Below, in pieces: positions 45,072-54,094 of a stretch of DNA of 64,000 nt (within the stretch, counting starts at the first letter, position 1; each line of letters starts with the position of its first letter). Location: NCBI RefSeq assembly GCF_018332715.1, contig NZ_BOQP01000001.1, positions 186,001 to 250,000 on the forward strand. Direction: 5' to 3'. A model generated the notes under the pieces. That model did no database searches. It was not told the origin of the DNA and saw nothing but the letters and a program-made list of their open reading frames with translations. Source of the stretch: Winogradskya consettensis (GTDB taxonomy: Bacteria; Actinomycetota; Actinomycetes; Mycobacteriales; Micromonosporaceae). Made by a program: the position numbers and the translations under genes.

Positions 45072-45754
45072 CTGGCCACAGCCTCGTCGACGGAGGTCTC
45101 GTGGGGGCCGAGGAAGACGGGGTCGCGGCCGGAGGCGACGTCGAGCAGGGCCTTGACGGCGGCGGGTCGTTCGCGGGCGGCGGTGTTGTACCAGTAGTTC
45201 CAGTGTGGAGCGCGGACCGAGTCGTCGCCCACGCCGTTGGCGTTGAGGCCGAGCGCGCGGCAGACGGCGACGGCGCGGTCGATGTGGTAGCTCTGGGTCA
45301 CGACGGTCAGCGACGTCACGCCGAACACCTCCTTGGCGCGGGCGCAGGAGTCGTACGTGTCGAAGCCCGCGTGGTCGAGGGCGATGCTGCGGCTGGGGAC
45401 GCCGTGGGCGACGAGCCACGCGAACATGGCGCCGGGTTCGTTGTACTCCCAGACGCGGTGGTCGCCGGAGACGAGGATCGCCTTGACCTTGCCGGCGGTG
45501 AACAGTTGCCGGGCGAGTTCGAGGCGGGCCTCGAGGAACGGGGACGGGGTGCCGTCGTCGTAGACCTCGGTTCCCAGGACCAGGGCGACGGGGGCAGCGG
45601 GGACCGTGCTCACTGCGTACACATGGCCTTGCGATTGTGCTGTCACCCAGATGCCGCCGGCCGCCATGGCCAGCACCGACGCAGCGACGACCAGACTGCC
45701 GGCGACGATGAGCCGGCGGGCGAACGGGCGCCGGACCCAGGTGAGGAGTGCCAC
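45068..45754 (-). CDS. YdcF/SanA-type membrane-anchored DUF218 protein
   Basis: The 228-residue protein has a single N-terminal membrane segment ([23 protein letters not shown]) after basic residues, then a DUF218 domain: [61 protein letters not shown] and [20 protein letters not shown]. SanA-like members affect envelope barrier function; the mechanism is unknown. GTG 45754 is 18 bases from the divergent GNAT start. A long in-frame opening upstream (to 46492) lies inside the GNAT gene and is not used. Confidence 0.9.
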   Translation of the reverse strand: MALLTWVRRPFARRLIVAGSLVVAASVLAMAAGGIWVTAQSQGHVYAVSTVPAAPVALVLGTEVYDDGTPSPFLEARLELARQLFTAGKVKAILVSGDHRVWEYNEPGAMFAWLVAHGVPSRSIALDHAGFDTYDSCARAKEVFGVTSLTVVTQSYHIDRAVAVCRALGLNANGVGDDSVRAPHWNYWYNTAARERPAAVKALLDVASGRDPVFLGPHETSVDEAVAS

Positions 45755-45772
45755 ACGGGTAGCTTGCCAGAC

Positions 45773-46465
45773 ATGATCAAGCTTGACCGGGTCGAGGCCG
45801 ACGACGATCCGTTGCTCGTGTGGGCGGCTCAGGACATGCAGCCGGGGGTACGCGCCTGGGCGCACCGAAGTGCCGCCGCCGTGGCCTGCAGGGACGTGGC
45901 CAACCGCAACCGGGTCGCCGTCCGGGGCAGCGCCGCCGACGTCGACGAACTGCTCCAGCGGATCCGCCCGGACGTGGAGGGATTCTTCCCGATCGGTGAC
46001 GAAGCGCTGATCTCCGAGCTGAGAACGGTGCGGATCGTCGCCCGACTCGGCTGGATGGATACGACAAAACCAACACATCGCCAAGCCGGGAAAATCGAGG
46101 AGTTGCAGGACGATGAGGTCAGCGCCTTCCTCGACGAGAACCACCCGCACTCCTTCGCCCGCCCCGGCTGGCCAGGAGTGAAACGCTGGATCGGGCTGCG
46201 GGACGACGACGAGCGCTTGGGAGCCGTGGCCACGGACGCGTGGACCACCACCCACACAGGATTCATCTCCGGTGTGGCCACCCGCAGGGACGCCCGCGGC
46301 CAGGGCCTGGCGACACGGTTGTGCGCGGCCCTGACCGACGAGCTCCTGGAGGGACGTGACCGGGTGGCGCTCCTGGTCGACCCGGGCAACGTGGCCGCGC
46401 TGCGGACCTACGAGCGGCTCGGTTACACGTTGAGGCGGGTGGCGGCGGCGACGTTCGGCGGCTGA
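45773..46465 (+). CDS. GNAT family N-acetyltransferase
   Basis: The 230-residue protein has an uncharacterised N-terminal half and a C-terminal GNAT core of the FR47 type: FISGVATRRDARGQGLATRLCAALTDELL (acetyl-CoA loop) and NVAALRTYERLGY. ATG 45773 gives MIKLDRVEADDDPLL; long openings upstream are shadows of the ydcF-like gene. The 3' end overlaps the 3' end of the convergent PFK gene by 43 bases. Confidence 0.87.
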   Translation: MIKLDRVEADDDPLLVWAAQDMQPGVRAWAHRSAAAVACRDVANRNRVAVRGSAADVDELLQRIRPDVEGFFPIGDEALISELRTVRIVARLGWMDTTKPTHRQAGKIEELQDDEVSAFLDENHPHSFARPGWPGVKRWIGLRDDDERLGAVATDAWTTTHTGFISGVATRRDARGQGLATRLCAALTDELLEGRDRVALLVDPGNVAALRTYERLGYTLRRVAAATFGG

Positions 46466-47748
46466 CCGGTCGCCTCCATCACCGACAGCCACAGGTCACC
46501 GTCCGGGTCGACCTGGTTGCGGGACGACACCGCGAACGCCATCGGGACGTGGACGAAGCGCCCGCGCCACTGCCCGACCACCATCTCCGTGCGTCCCGCC
46601 ATCGCGCCGTGCACGGCGGCCTGGGCGAGCCGCAGGCAGTAGACGCTGTCGGACGGGTTGGCGGGCACGCTGCGGATCGCGTAGCTCGGGTCGATGTACT
46701 TCAGGTTGACCTCCTGACCGGCGGCCGCGAAGTCGTCGAGGATCCGGTCGCGCAGGTAGAGCCCGAAGTCACCGAGCTTGCGGTTGCCGGACGCGTCGAG
46801 GCGTACGGGTGCGTCCTCGAGGTATTCCTGCCCGGCACCCTCGGCGACCACGACGAGGGCGTGCCCGCGGGTCGCGACCCGGTGCCGCAGGTCCGGCAGG
46901 AACCCGTCCATCGCGAACGGGACCTCGGGGATCAGCACGTAGTCGGCGTCGTTGTTGGCCAGGGCGGCGTAGGAGGCGATGAAGCCGCTGTGCCGGCCCA
47001 TGAGCTGCACCAGCCCGATGCCACCGGGCTGGGCGGCGGCCTCGACGTGCGCGGCGCGCAGCGACTCGGCGGCCTTGGCGAAGGCGGTCTGGAAGCCGAA
47101 ACTCTGCCCGATGTACGGGATGTCGTTGTCGATCGTCTTCGGCACACCCACGACCGCGATCCGCCGTTCCCGCTGCGCGACGGCGTCGGAGATCCGGATG
47201 GCGCCGCGCATGGACCCGTCACCGCCGATCACGAACAGGATGTTCACGCCGAGCTGCTCGAGACAGTCGACGATCTCGTCCGGGTCCTGGTTGCCGCGCG
47301 ACGTGCCCAGGATCGTGCCGCCGTGCTCGTTGATGTATTCGACGGACTCGCGGGTCAGCTCGACGATGCTGCGCCCGTGCCGCGCCACCATGCCCTGGTA
47401 TCCGTTGCGGAACCCGATGATCCGCGAGACGCCGTACTGGTTGTTGAGCGTCAGCACGAGCCCGCGGATGACATCGTTGAGCCCGGGGCAGAGCCCGCCA
47501 CAGGTGACGATCCCGACCTTGATCTTGGACGGGTCGAAGAAGATCCGCCGCCGTGCCCCGCCGGGCTCGAACGACGGCAGGTCGGCGACGGCCCGCCCGC
47601 CGATCATCGCCAGCGTGTCGTCGAGCAGCACCCGGTCGGACTCGTCGACATAATGCTCGGTGGTGCCTTGCCGGGGAAGCAGCTCCGCGAGCGGCGATTC
47701 GATCCGCCCCTCGCCGAGGGTCCGCACCCGCAATTGGTCAGGTTCCAT
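46423..47748 (-). CDS. 6-phosphofructokinase, long TP0108/kinetoplastid-like type
   Basis: The 441-residue PFK has VGIVTCGGLCPGLNDVIRGL (about residue 78), FRNGYQGMV, LFVIGGDGSMRGA (about residue 175), GVPKTIDNDIPYIGQSFGFQTA, and MGRHSGFIA. The phosphate-donor site reads GGDGS, the ATP-type residue, while the next motif has PKTIDND, common in PPi-type and clade X enzymes. ATP use is likely but not certain. It is longer than E. coli PfkA because of N- and C-terminal extensions. The gene follows the APH-like gene with an 11-base overlap (same strand). Confidence 0.93.
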   Translation of the reverse strand: MEPDQLRVRTLGEGRIESPLAELLPRQGTTEHYVDESDRVLLDDTLAMIGGRAVADLPSFEPGGARRRIFFDPSKIKVGIVTCGGLCPGLNDVIRGLVLTLNNQYGVSRIIGFRNGYQGMVARHGRSIVELTRESVEYINEHGGTILGTSRGNQDPDEIVDCLEQLGVNILFVIGGDGSMRGAIRISDAVAQRERRIAVVGVPKTIDNDIPYIGQSFGFQTAFAKAAESLRAAHVEAAAQPGGIGLVQLMGRHSGFIASYAALANNDADYVLIPEVPFAMDGFLPDLRHRVATRGHALVVVAEGAGQEYLEDAPVRLDASGNRKLGDFGLYLRDRILDDFAAAGQEVNLKYIDPSYAIRSVPANPSDSVYCLRLAQAAVHGAMAGRTEMVVGQWRGRFVHVPMAFAVSSRNQVDPDGDLWLSVMEATGQPPNVAAATRLNV

Positions 47749-48616
47749 TGGTTACCGCCAGCACATCGGCTTGCATCAGCTTCCAGGTCTCGACGTCGTC
47801 GGCGCTGCCGGTGTGCGGCCGGAGGAAGCGGTGCAGGTCCACGCACAAATCGTTGAGCTGCCAGCGCAGCCGGTACAGCTCCAGCATCGCAGGAACGACC
47901 TCGATGCCGGTAGCGTCGGTCCAGGCCTTGAGATCACCACCGACCAGCCACAGGTCCCGCTCCGGCGGCGCGAGCAGCGCGGTCTCCCAGTCGATCAGCT
48001 TCCACCCGTCGCCGGCCAGCATCGTGTTGCCCGGATGCGGCTCTCCGTGCGTCACCACCGCCCGCGACCGATCGACCTGCGCCACCAGCGCGTCGTAACG
48101 CCGCAGCAGCCCCCGGATCGGCGCCGCGTGCTCGTTGACCAGTGCCACGGCCCGCTGCGTGAAAGGGCCCGCCGTCCCCGCCTCGGTGACATCCAACGAA
48201 GAGCGATGGGTGACAGCGAAATCGTCCGCCGCCGCGTCACGAGGCGCCGAGGTGTGCACCTCGACAAGCATGTCCAGCACGGCAGCCCGGTGCGACGCGG
48301 AAGGCCAAGGACCAAAACCAAAACTCTGACCCTCTATGTACGCGTAGAGCGCCGCCGCATACCGCTCACCGACCCGCCGCAGTGGCCGCAACGGCGCCAC
48401 CACGAACGGCTTCGCCAGCGCCGCGGCGACATCCAGCGCCCGCCGCAACCGCTCGTAGTCCCGGTCGTCAGCAACCTCGTCAACCGTGACGAAGTACGCC
48501 TTGTCGGTCGTCGACCAGTGGTGACTGCCCCACCCGACCGGCTCGTACGTCAGCGGCCCCACCCCGAAGGCCGCGACGACGAGCCGCTCGTCGAGATCGT
48601 GGGGCGGCGTCAGCAC
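47738..48616 (-). CDS. Aminoglycoside phosphotransferase (APH) family kinase
   Basis: The 292-residue protein has the APH/choline-kinase core: catalytic loop VVTHGEPHPGNTML (about residue 187) with the conserved His and Asn, and Mg-binding LIDWETALLAPPERDLWLV (about residue 210). The Asp that normally follows HG is Glu here (HGEPHPGN), seen in many members. The substrate is not known; antibiotic resistance is not implied. It overlaps the PFK gene, so the two are co-translated. Confidence 0.87.
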   Translation of the reverse strand: MLTPPHDLDERLVVAAFGVGPLTYEPVGWGSHHWSTTDKAYFVTVDEVADDRDYERLRRALDVAAALAKPFVVAPLRPLRRVGERYAAALYAYIEGQSFGFGPWPSASHRAAVLDMLVEVHTSAPRDAAADDFAVTHRSSLDVTEAGTAGPFTQRAVALVNEHAAPIRGLLRRYDALVAQVDRSRAVVTHGEPHPGNTMLAGDGWKLIDWETALLAPPERDLWLVGGDLKAWTDATGIEVVPAMLELYRLRWQLNDLCVDLHRFLRPHTGSADDVETWKLMQADVLAVTNGT

Positions 48617-48625
48617 CCATGCACC

Positions 48626-50869
48626 CTAAGAGATCGTGAATCGCGCGCGCAGCAGGTTTTTGGTCCGGGAATCAGGGCCGACCAGCAGGTCGAAATCGCC
48701 CGCTTCGACTATGCGCCGGCCGTCGGCGGTGACCAGGGTGCAGGCGGCGGCGTCCAGCTCGATCGGCACGGTGACGCTCTGCCCGGGCTCGACGGGGACC
48801 TGCACGTACGCCTTCAGCTCCTTGGCCGCCCACGTGACGCTGGTGACCAGGTCGCTGATGTACGCCTGCACGGTCTCCAACGCGGGACGCGTACCCGTGT
48901 TGGTGAGCTTGACCGTTGCCCGGATCTTGCCGTCAGGGGTGACGAGCGGCTCGAGAACGGTGAGGTCGGCGTACTCGACGGTGGTGTAGCTGAGGCCCTC
49001 ACCGAACGCGAACAGCGGGTCCTGGCTGAGGTCGGCGTAACGGTTGCCGTGCTGGCCGCGGATCTGGTTGTAGTAGATCGGCTGCTGGCCCACGTGCCGG
49101 GCGGCGGACAGCGGCATCCGCCCGGTCGGCTCGATCTGGCCCAGGAGCAGCTCGGCCAGCGCCCGGCCGCCACGCATGCCGGGGTTGAACGCCTGCACGA
49201 TCGCGGACGCGTTCAGCACCGACGGCGGCAGCACGGCCGGCTTGGAGTTGAGCAGGACGACGACGGTGGGCGTACCCGTGCCGGCAAGGGCTTCCAGGAG
49301 CGCGAGCTGACCGCCCTGCAGGTCCAGGGTCGCGGTGGATTTGCTCTCGCCGGTGAGCGCGACCGTGTCACCCACCACGACCACCGCGTAGTCGGCGTCA
49401 CGAGCTGCGGCGACGGCCTCGGCGATCAGCGCGGGGTCGGCGTCGGCGGGCCGGGAGATCGGCGGCCGGGGCTGCCCGTCGGGGTAGAACTCGCCGGCCG
49501 GGTCGGGCACCAGTTTCTCGATGTCGGCGCCGCGTGCGGTGGTGATCGTCCAGCCCTGCGGGGCGACCGCACGGAAACCGTCGAGGACCGTCTCGATCAG
49601 CTCGCGCGGCTGGCCCTCGGGCATCCAGTCGATCTGCCCGGAGGCGCCGGCCCAGTCGCCGAGCTGGGACTGCGGGGCGTCGGCGTTCGGCCCGATGATC
49701 GCGACCTTCTTCGCACCCTCGGCGGGCAGGGGCAGCGTCCCGTCGTTGCGGAGCAGCACCAGCGAGCGGCGGGCCACCTCGAGGTTGAGCTCGGCGTGCT
49801 CCGGGCTGCCGATGACGGCCGCCTGGCGTGCGGCGTCGGGGGCGCGCGGGTTCTCGAAGAGGCCGAACTCGAACTTGAGGCGCAGGATCCGGCGTACGGC
49901 GCCGTCGATCTCCGCCTCGGTCAGCAGCCCGCGCTCGACGGCGGTCTGCGCGCCCTCGAAGAAGCCCGGGGTGGTCATGACCAGGTCGTTGCCGGCACGG
50001 ACGGCGACGGCCGCGGCCTCCACCTCGTCGGCGCAGACCTTCTGCTCCCAGACCATGCGCCCGACGTTGTCCCAGTCGGTGACGAGCGTGCCGGTGAAGC
50101 CCCACTCGCCCTTGAGGACGTCGTTGAGCAGCCATTTGTTCTGCGTGATCGGCACGCCGTCGATCGACTGGTAGCCGAGCATGAAGATGCTGCAGCCCTC
50201 CTGCACCGCGCGCTCGAACGGCGGCAGGAACCACGCGCGCAGCTTGCGGGGGCTGAGGTCGGCCTCGCTCGCGTCCCGGCCGCCCTGGGTCTCGGAGTAG
50301 CCGGCGAAGTGCTTCGCGGTGGCGAGCACCGCGGTCGGGTCACCGAGCCCGTCACCCTGGTATCCGCGGATCATCGCGGCCCCGAGCTCCCCGATGAGGA
50401 ACGGGTCCTCACCGAAAGTTTCATCGACCCGGCCCCACCGCAGATCCCGGGTAATGCACAGCACGGGGGAGAAGGTCCAGTGGATGCCGGTGGCGGAGAC
50501 CTCGACGGCGGTGACCCGGGCGACCCGCTCGATCAACGCCGGATCCCACGTGGCCGCCATGGCCAGCTGGGTCGGGAAGACCGTGGCCCCGGACCAGAAG
50601 CCGTGGCCGTGGATGCAGTCCTCGGCGGTGATCAGCGGGATGCCGAGCCGGGTGTTCGCGGCCAGGTCAAAGGCCTCGAGCATGCGCTGCGGCGAGGCGT
50701 GCAGGATCGACCCGGCCAGCCGGGTGCTCACCGCTTCCTTGATGTCGCGGCGGGCGTCGAGCTGGAGCATCTGCCCGACCTTCTCGGCCAGGGTCATCCG
50801 GCCGAGAAGGTCGTCGACCCGCTGCTCGATACTCAGCGACGGATCACGGTACGGGTCGTCTGCGGCCAC
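48626..50869 (-). CDS. GH3 family beta-glucosidase
   Basis: This 747-residue glycoside hydrolase has an N-terminal (alpha/beta)8 domain: FGEDPFLIGELGAAMIRGYQG, KHFAGYSETQGGRDASEADLS and the nucleophile Asp in TGTLVTDWDNVGRM (about residue 258). The second domain has IGPNADAPQSQLGDW and DYAVVVVGDTVALTGE. The C-terminal domain is fibronectin III-like (FAFGEGLSYTTVEYADL onward). No signal peptide is visible, so it is probably cytoplasmic. GTG 50869 has GGAGGAG upstream; the in-frame opening to 50995 is unconserved. Confidence 0.94.
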   Translation of the reverse strand: MAADDPYRDPSLSIEQRVDDLLGRMTLAEKVGQMLQLDARRDIKEAVSTRLAGSILHASPQRMLEAFDLAANTRLGIPLITAEDCIHGHGFWSGATVFPTQLAMAATWDPALIERVARVTAVEVSATGIHWTFSPVLCITRDLRWGRVDETFGEDPFLIGELGAAMIRGYQGDGLGDPTAVLATAKHFAGYSETQGGRDASEADLSPRKLRAWFLPPFERAVQEGCSIFMLGYQSIDGVPITQNKWLLNDVLKGEWGFTGTLVTDWDNVGRMVWEQKVCADEVEAAAVAVRAGNDLVMTTPGFFEGAQTAVERGLLTEAEIDGAVRRILRLKFEFGLFENPRAPDAARQAAVIGSPEHAELNLEVARRSLVLLRNDGTLPLPAEGAKKVAIIGPNADAPQSQLGDWAGASGQIDWMPEGQPRELIETVLDGFRAVAPQGWTITTARGADIEKLVPDPAGEFYPDGQPRPPISRPADADPALIAEAVAAARDADYAVVVVGDTVALTGESKSTATLDLQGGQLALLEALAGTGTPTVVVLLNSKPAVLPPSVLNASAIVQAFNPGMRGGRALAELLLGQIEPTGRMPLSAARHVGQQPIYYNQIRGQHGNRYADLSQDPLFAFGEGLSYTTVEYADLTVLEPLVTPDGKIRATVKLTNTGTRPALETVQAYISDLVTSVTWAAKELKAYVQVPVEPGQSVTVPIELDAAACTLVTADGRRIVEAGDFDLLVGPDSRTKNLLRARFTIS

Positions 50870-50906
50870 GGGGCACTCCTCCGGTCCGACCGCGCGACAC
50901 ACGGTC

Positions 50907-50938
50907 TCCGAACGGCAACACATCGGTAAACGTTCGGA
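50907..50938 (-). promoter_or_regulatory. Inverted repeat upstream of the beta-glucosidase
   Basis: TCCGAACG (50907-50914) and CGTTCGGA (50931-50938) are exact inverted arms around 16 bases, with TAAACGTTCGG-like half-sites reminiscent of LacI-family operators. It lies 38-69 bases before the GTG. The regulator gene is not in the window. Confidence 0.4.
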
Positions 50939-51013
50939 AGTGTCGCACAGCCCGGAACCGGTACCGGCCTCCGCGGGGGTCGGATTTTCGGTCAAAAAGT
51001 ACCGGAACTCGCT

Positions 51014-51247
51014 TTACGCGTCGGGGTCGCTGCTGTCGATGCTCGGAACCTCGATGCCGGCCGCCTCGATCGCGTCGAGCCGGGCATCCAGGGCCTCCTT
51101 CTCCCGCTCGGCGAGCACGGCGTACTCGGCGAGCACCGACGGGTCCTCGAGATCCTCGACGCGGTCGAAGTAGCGCTGGGTGGTGCGGACGGCCTCGGCG
51201 TACGCCAGGGCGGTCTCACGAATGTTGATCAGGTCCTTGTCAGCCAT
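51014..51247 (-). CDS. Small acidic coiled-coil-like protein of unknown function
   Basis: The 77-residue protein starts at ATG 51247 (MADKDLINIRETALAYAEAV), ten bases after the preceding gene's stop. It is almost entirely helical and acidic (DRVEDLEDPSVLAEYAVLAEREKEALDARLDAIEAA). No family is recognised with confidence; no signal or membrane segment is seen. The in-frame opening to 51394 lies within the upstream gene. Confidence 0.6.
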   Translation of the reverse strand: MADKDLINIRETALAYAEAVRTTQRYFDRVEDLEDPSVLAEYAVLAEREKEALDARLDAIEAAGIEVPSIDSSDPDA

Positions 51248-51257
51248 GGCTGAAGTC

Positions 51258-51770
51258 TTACCCCGCGGAGCCCCCGCCCACCAGCCGCTCCTGACGCCAC
51301 GTTGCCAGCGGCTCGAACAGCTCCAGCCCTGCGTAGTACGCCGGCCAGCCGTTCGCGGTGTATCCGACGGCGAGGTCGACGTGATGAAGCTCAACCTCGC
51401 TGAGCCGCCGGACGGGTGCCTGGTCGGCCGTGAACGCGTCCCCCGCGGTCCATCGTCCGGCCGATTCCTCGTCGAACGCCGCGGCCATGGCGTCGCGCAG
51501 GACGGCGTTGGCTGCGGTCAGATCGGCCAGCAGCTCCGCGGCGCCGCGCCCGGCGCCGGCCTCGATGTCGGCGTTGCGGACCTCCTGACTGACGTACGGC
51601 GGCAGCCCATGGATCAGGTTCGTCAGCGCCCCGCAGCCGCGCGCGAGATGCGTGATCAGGTGACCGCGCGTCCATCCCGGCAGCAGGGTGGGTTGCCGCA
51701 TGTCCTCGTCGGTGAGCCGCTCCAGGGAGTCGAACAGCCGGGCGGTCGCTTCGTCGATTTCTCTCAGCAC
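51258..51770 (-). CDS. Mycothiol-dependent maleylpyruvate isomerase-like (DinB superfamily) protein
   Basis: The 170-residue four-helix protein matches the MDMPI N-terminal domain: MLREIDEATARLFDSLERLTD, LPGWTRGHLITHLARGCGALTN (first metal His) and RLSEVELHHVDLAVGYT with the HHxDL metal-binding motif. The family uses mycothiol in actinobacteria; the specific reaction is not known. It lies ten bases upstream of the small acidic protein gene, same strand. Confidence 0.9.
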   Translation of the reverse strand: MLREIDEATARLFDSLERLTDEDMRQPTLLPGWTRGHLITHLARGCGALTNLIHGLPPYVSQEVRNADIEAGAGRGAAELLADLTAANAVLRDAMAAAFDEESAGRWTAGDAFTADQAPVRRLSEVELHHVDLAVGYTANGWPAYYAGLELFEPLATWRQERLVGGGSAG

Positions 51771-51784
51771 CGCCCGACCCTAAT

Positions 51785-52243
51785 TCACCAGGGGACCGTT
51801 CCGGCCCGGTCGACGAACGCGCCGGTCGGTCCGTCCGCGCCGATCTGTGCCATCGCGATGATCGCCTCAGCGCCCTCCTCGACGGCCTGCGTACCGCGGT
51901 GGTTGTTGAAGTCGGTGGCGGTGAATCCCGGGTCGACGCAGTTGATCCGCATTCCCGGGTACGCCTTCGCGTACTGCACGGTCAGCATGTTGAGCGCCGC
52001 CTTGGCCGACGCGTACACCAGCGGGATGAACGTCGACGCGATCGAATCCGGATCCGTGGCCAGCGTGTTCGACCCGAGCCCGCTGCTCACGTTCACCACC
52101 ACGGCGGCGCCGGACTTCTCGAGCAGCGGCAGCGCGGCGTGCAGCACCCGCACCGGCCCGAAGACGTTGATCTCGTAGACCTCGCGCATGTCGTCGGGAG
52201 CGATCTCCCCGGCGGGCGACAGCGGCCCGGGGATACCGGCGTC
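51785..52243 (-). pseudogene. Short-chain dehydrogenase, 5'-truncated
   Basis: Only the C-terminal two thirds of an SDR remain: DAGIPGPLSPAGEIAPDDMR, VYEINVFGPVRVLHAALPLL, VVVNVSSGLGSN (catalytic Ser), VYASAKAALNML (catalytic Tyr/Lys) and INCVDPGFTATDFNNHRG. The cofactor-binding GxxxGxG and the NNAG motif are absent; homology stops at about 52243, exactly where NNAGI would be. The open frame to 52327 carries unrelated residues. Without its Rossmann N-terminus the product cannot bind NAD(P). Confidence 0.8.
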
Positions 52244-52338
52244 GACCTCCGCATAGTCGCCTATACGGCAGAGCCGGGCACTCCGGACTGTGATCGCCTT
52301 ACTCTGCTGGGCGTGGTTGGACAACAAACCTTCGCCGA

Positions 52339-53028
52339 GTGAGCACGGTGGGCGCTCTCGCCCTGCTAGCCCTGATCGACAGCACCAGCGTGGGCACCCT
52401 GCTCATCCCGCTCTGGATGCTCCTCACACCCAAGCTCCGCCCGGACCGCTTCCTGCTCTATCTGGGTACGGTCGCCGCGTTCTACTTCGCCGTCGGCCTG
52501 ACCCTCGCCGCGTTCGCGGGCGCGGTGTCCGACCTGATCGGCGATCTCGACGCGGTCAGCTGGGCCGAGCTCGGTCTCGGCATCGCCCTGTTCGCCCTGA
52601 GCTTCTACTTCGAGCCCAAACGCGTACGCCGCCGTCGCGGCACCGTCACCCCGGCGATGCGCTGGCAGTCCCGCCTGTCGACGGCTGAGGGCTCCCCGTG
52701 GGCCATGGTCGCGCTCGGCCTGGCCGCAGCCGGCATCGAAGTGATGTCGATGCTGCCCTACCTCGCCGCGATCGGCATCCTCACCGCCGCAGACGTGTCC
52801 CCGCCGGCCCGGGTCGCGGCACTGGCCGGCTACGTCGTGCTGATGGTCCTGCCCGCCCTGGTCCTGCTGGCGGTCCGCCTCGGCCTCAAGCAACGCGTCG
52901 AGGAGCCCCTGCAGTTCGTCAGCGCCTGGTTGTCGCGCCACACGGAGGGGGTCCTGGGCTGGGTGCTGGCCATCGCGGGCTTCCTCCTCGTCCGGGACGC
53001 GGTGGTGAAGCTCGACCTGATCGGGTAA
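52339..53028 (+). CDS. GAP/Sap family membrane protein
   Basis: The 229-residue protein has about six membrane segments (for example STVGALALLALIDSTSVGTLLIPLWML and LLYLGTVAAFYFAVGLTLAAF). It resembles the GAP (Sap) family of actinobacterial membrane proteins, some of which address glycolipids to the surface. The start is GTG 52339. A basic cytoplasmic loop (EPKRVRRRRG) lies near the middle. It sits upstream of argC and has no clear functional link. Confidence 0.78.
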   Translation: MSTVGALALLALIDSTSVGTLLIPLWMLLTPKLRPDRFLLYLGTVAAFYFAVGLTLAAFAGAVSDLIGDLDAVSWAELGLGIALFALSFYFEPKRVRRRRGTVTPAMRWQSRLSTAEGSPWAMVALGLAAAGIEVMSMLPYLAAIGILTAADVSPPARVAALAGYVVLMVLPALVLLAVRLGLKQRVEEPLQFVSAWLSRHTEGVLGWVLAIAGFLLVRDAVVKLDLIG

Positions 53029-53035
53029 TTCGAGC

Positions 53036-53085
53036 TTGCCCCGAGCTTGCCCGGCGTTATACGGTCTGATGCATAGTCATGCGGA
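53036..53085 (+). promoter_or_regulatory. Candidate argC promoter and ARG box
   Basis: TTGCCC (53036-53041) with TATACG or TACGGT (from 53058 or 53060) forms a plausible promoter. The palindrome GCAT-AGTC-ATGC (53071-53082) overlaps the expected start of transcription and resembles half-sites of ArgR operators. An argR gene lies six genes downstream in the same operon, so ArgR repression here is a reasonable inference. GGAGG (53083-53087) is the argC ribosome binding site. Confidence 0.5.
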
Positions 53086-53092
53086 GGTAGGT

Positions 53093-54094
53093 ATGGGAAT
53101 CCGGGTCGCCGTTGCCGGTGCGAGCGGGTATGCGGGTGGTGAGCTGCTCAGGCTCGTCGCCGGGCATCCCGAGCTCGACCTTGTGGCAGCCACGGCGCAC
53201 ACGCAGGCGGGAACACCCGTCTCCGTCGTACATCCTCAACTCACCGGCCTCGACCTGACGCTGGGGGCGACCGACGCCGCCACCCTGGGCGACGCCGACC
53301 TCGTGTTCCTGGCCCTGCCGCACGGACAGTCGGCGGCCCTGGCCGCACAGCTGCCCGGCGGGGTGAAGATCGTCGACCTTGGTGCCGACTTCCGGCTGCG
53401 CGACGCGGCGCTCTGGGAGCGGTACTACGGGGGAGCGCACGCCGGCACCTGGACCTACGGCCTGCCCGAGCTGCCCGGCCAGCGCGCCGCGATCGCCGCG
53501 AGCGACCGCGTCGCCAACACCGGCTGCTACGCGGCGACGATCACCCTCGCGCTCGCACCGCTGATCGCCGCCGGGGTCGCCGATCCCGCCGACATCGTGG
53601 TGGTGGCGTCCTCCGGCACCTCGGGGGCCGGGCGGTCCGCCAAGGTGAACCTGCTGGGCAGCGAGGTCATGGGGGATCTCAGCACCTACAAGACCGGCGC
53701 GCACCAGCACGTGCCCGAGATCAAGCAGGCCACCGGCACCGATTCGCTGTCGATGACGCCGGTGCTCGCGCCGATGCCCCGGGGGATCCTGGCCACCGTC
53801 ACCGCGAGACCGATCGGCCGCACGCACCCGCGCGAGGTGCTCCAGGCGGCGTATGCGGACGAGCCCTTCGTCCACGTCCTGCCCGAGGGCCAGTGGCCGC
53901 ACACCGCGGCGACCGTGGGCTCGAACTCCTGTCACCTGCAGGCCACCGTCGATGTCGACTCCGGTCGCATCATCGTGGTCAGCGCCCTGGACAACCTGGG
54001 CAAAGGCGCGGCATCGCAGGCCGTGCAGTGCGCCAACATCATGCTCGGGATCCCCGAGACCGCCGGTCTTTCCGTGTTCGGAGTGGCACCGTGA
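53093..54094 (+). CDS. argC: N-acetyl-gamma-glutamyl-phosphate reductase
   Basis: ArgC is the third enzyme of arginine synthesis. The 333-residue protein starts MGIRVAVAGASGYAGGELLRL at ATG 53093, behind GGAGG. It shows the NADP site GASGYAGGE, LALPHGQSA, and the catalytic Cys in VANTGCYAATITL (about residue 143), followed by SGTSGAGRSAK. The stop overlaps the argJ GTG by four bases, starting a run of tightly overlapping arg genes. Confidence 0.97.
   Translation: MGIRVAVAGASGYAGGELLRLVAGHPELDLVAATAHTQAGTPVSVVHPQLTGLDLTLGATDAATLGDADLVFLALPHGQSAALAAQLPGGVKIVDLGADFRLRDAALWERYYGGAHAGTWTYGLPELPGQRAAIAASDRVANTGCYAATITLALAPLIAAGVADPADIVVVASSGTSGAGRSAKVNLLGSEVMGDLSTYKTGAHQHVPEIKQATGTDSLSMTPVLAPMPRGILATVTARPIGRTHPREVLQAAYADEPFVHVLPEGQWPHTAATVGSNSCHLQATVDVDSGRIIVVSALDNLGKGAASQAVQCANIMLGIPETAGLSVFGVAP

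Noticed and set aside
47660..50929. Very long + strand open frame (1,089 codons) across three minus-strand genes
   Set aside because: It is the complement of recognisable PFK, APH and GH3 genes, is rich in Arg, Gly, His and Pro, and has no domain; a GC-rich shadow frame.
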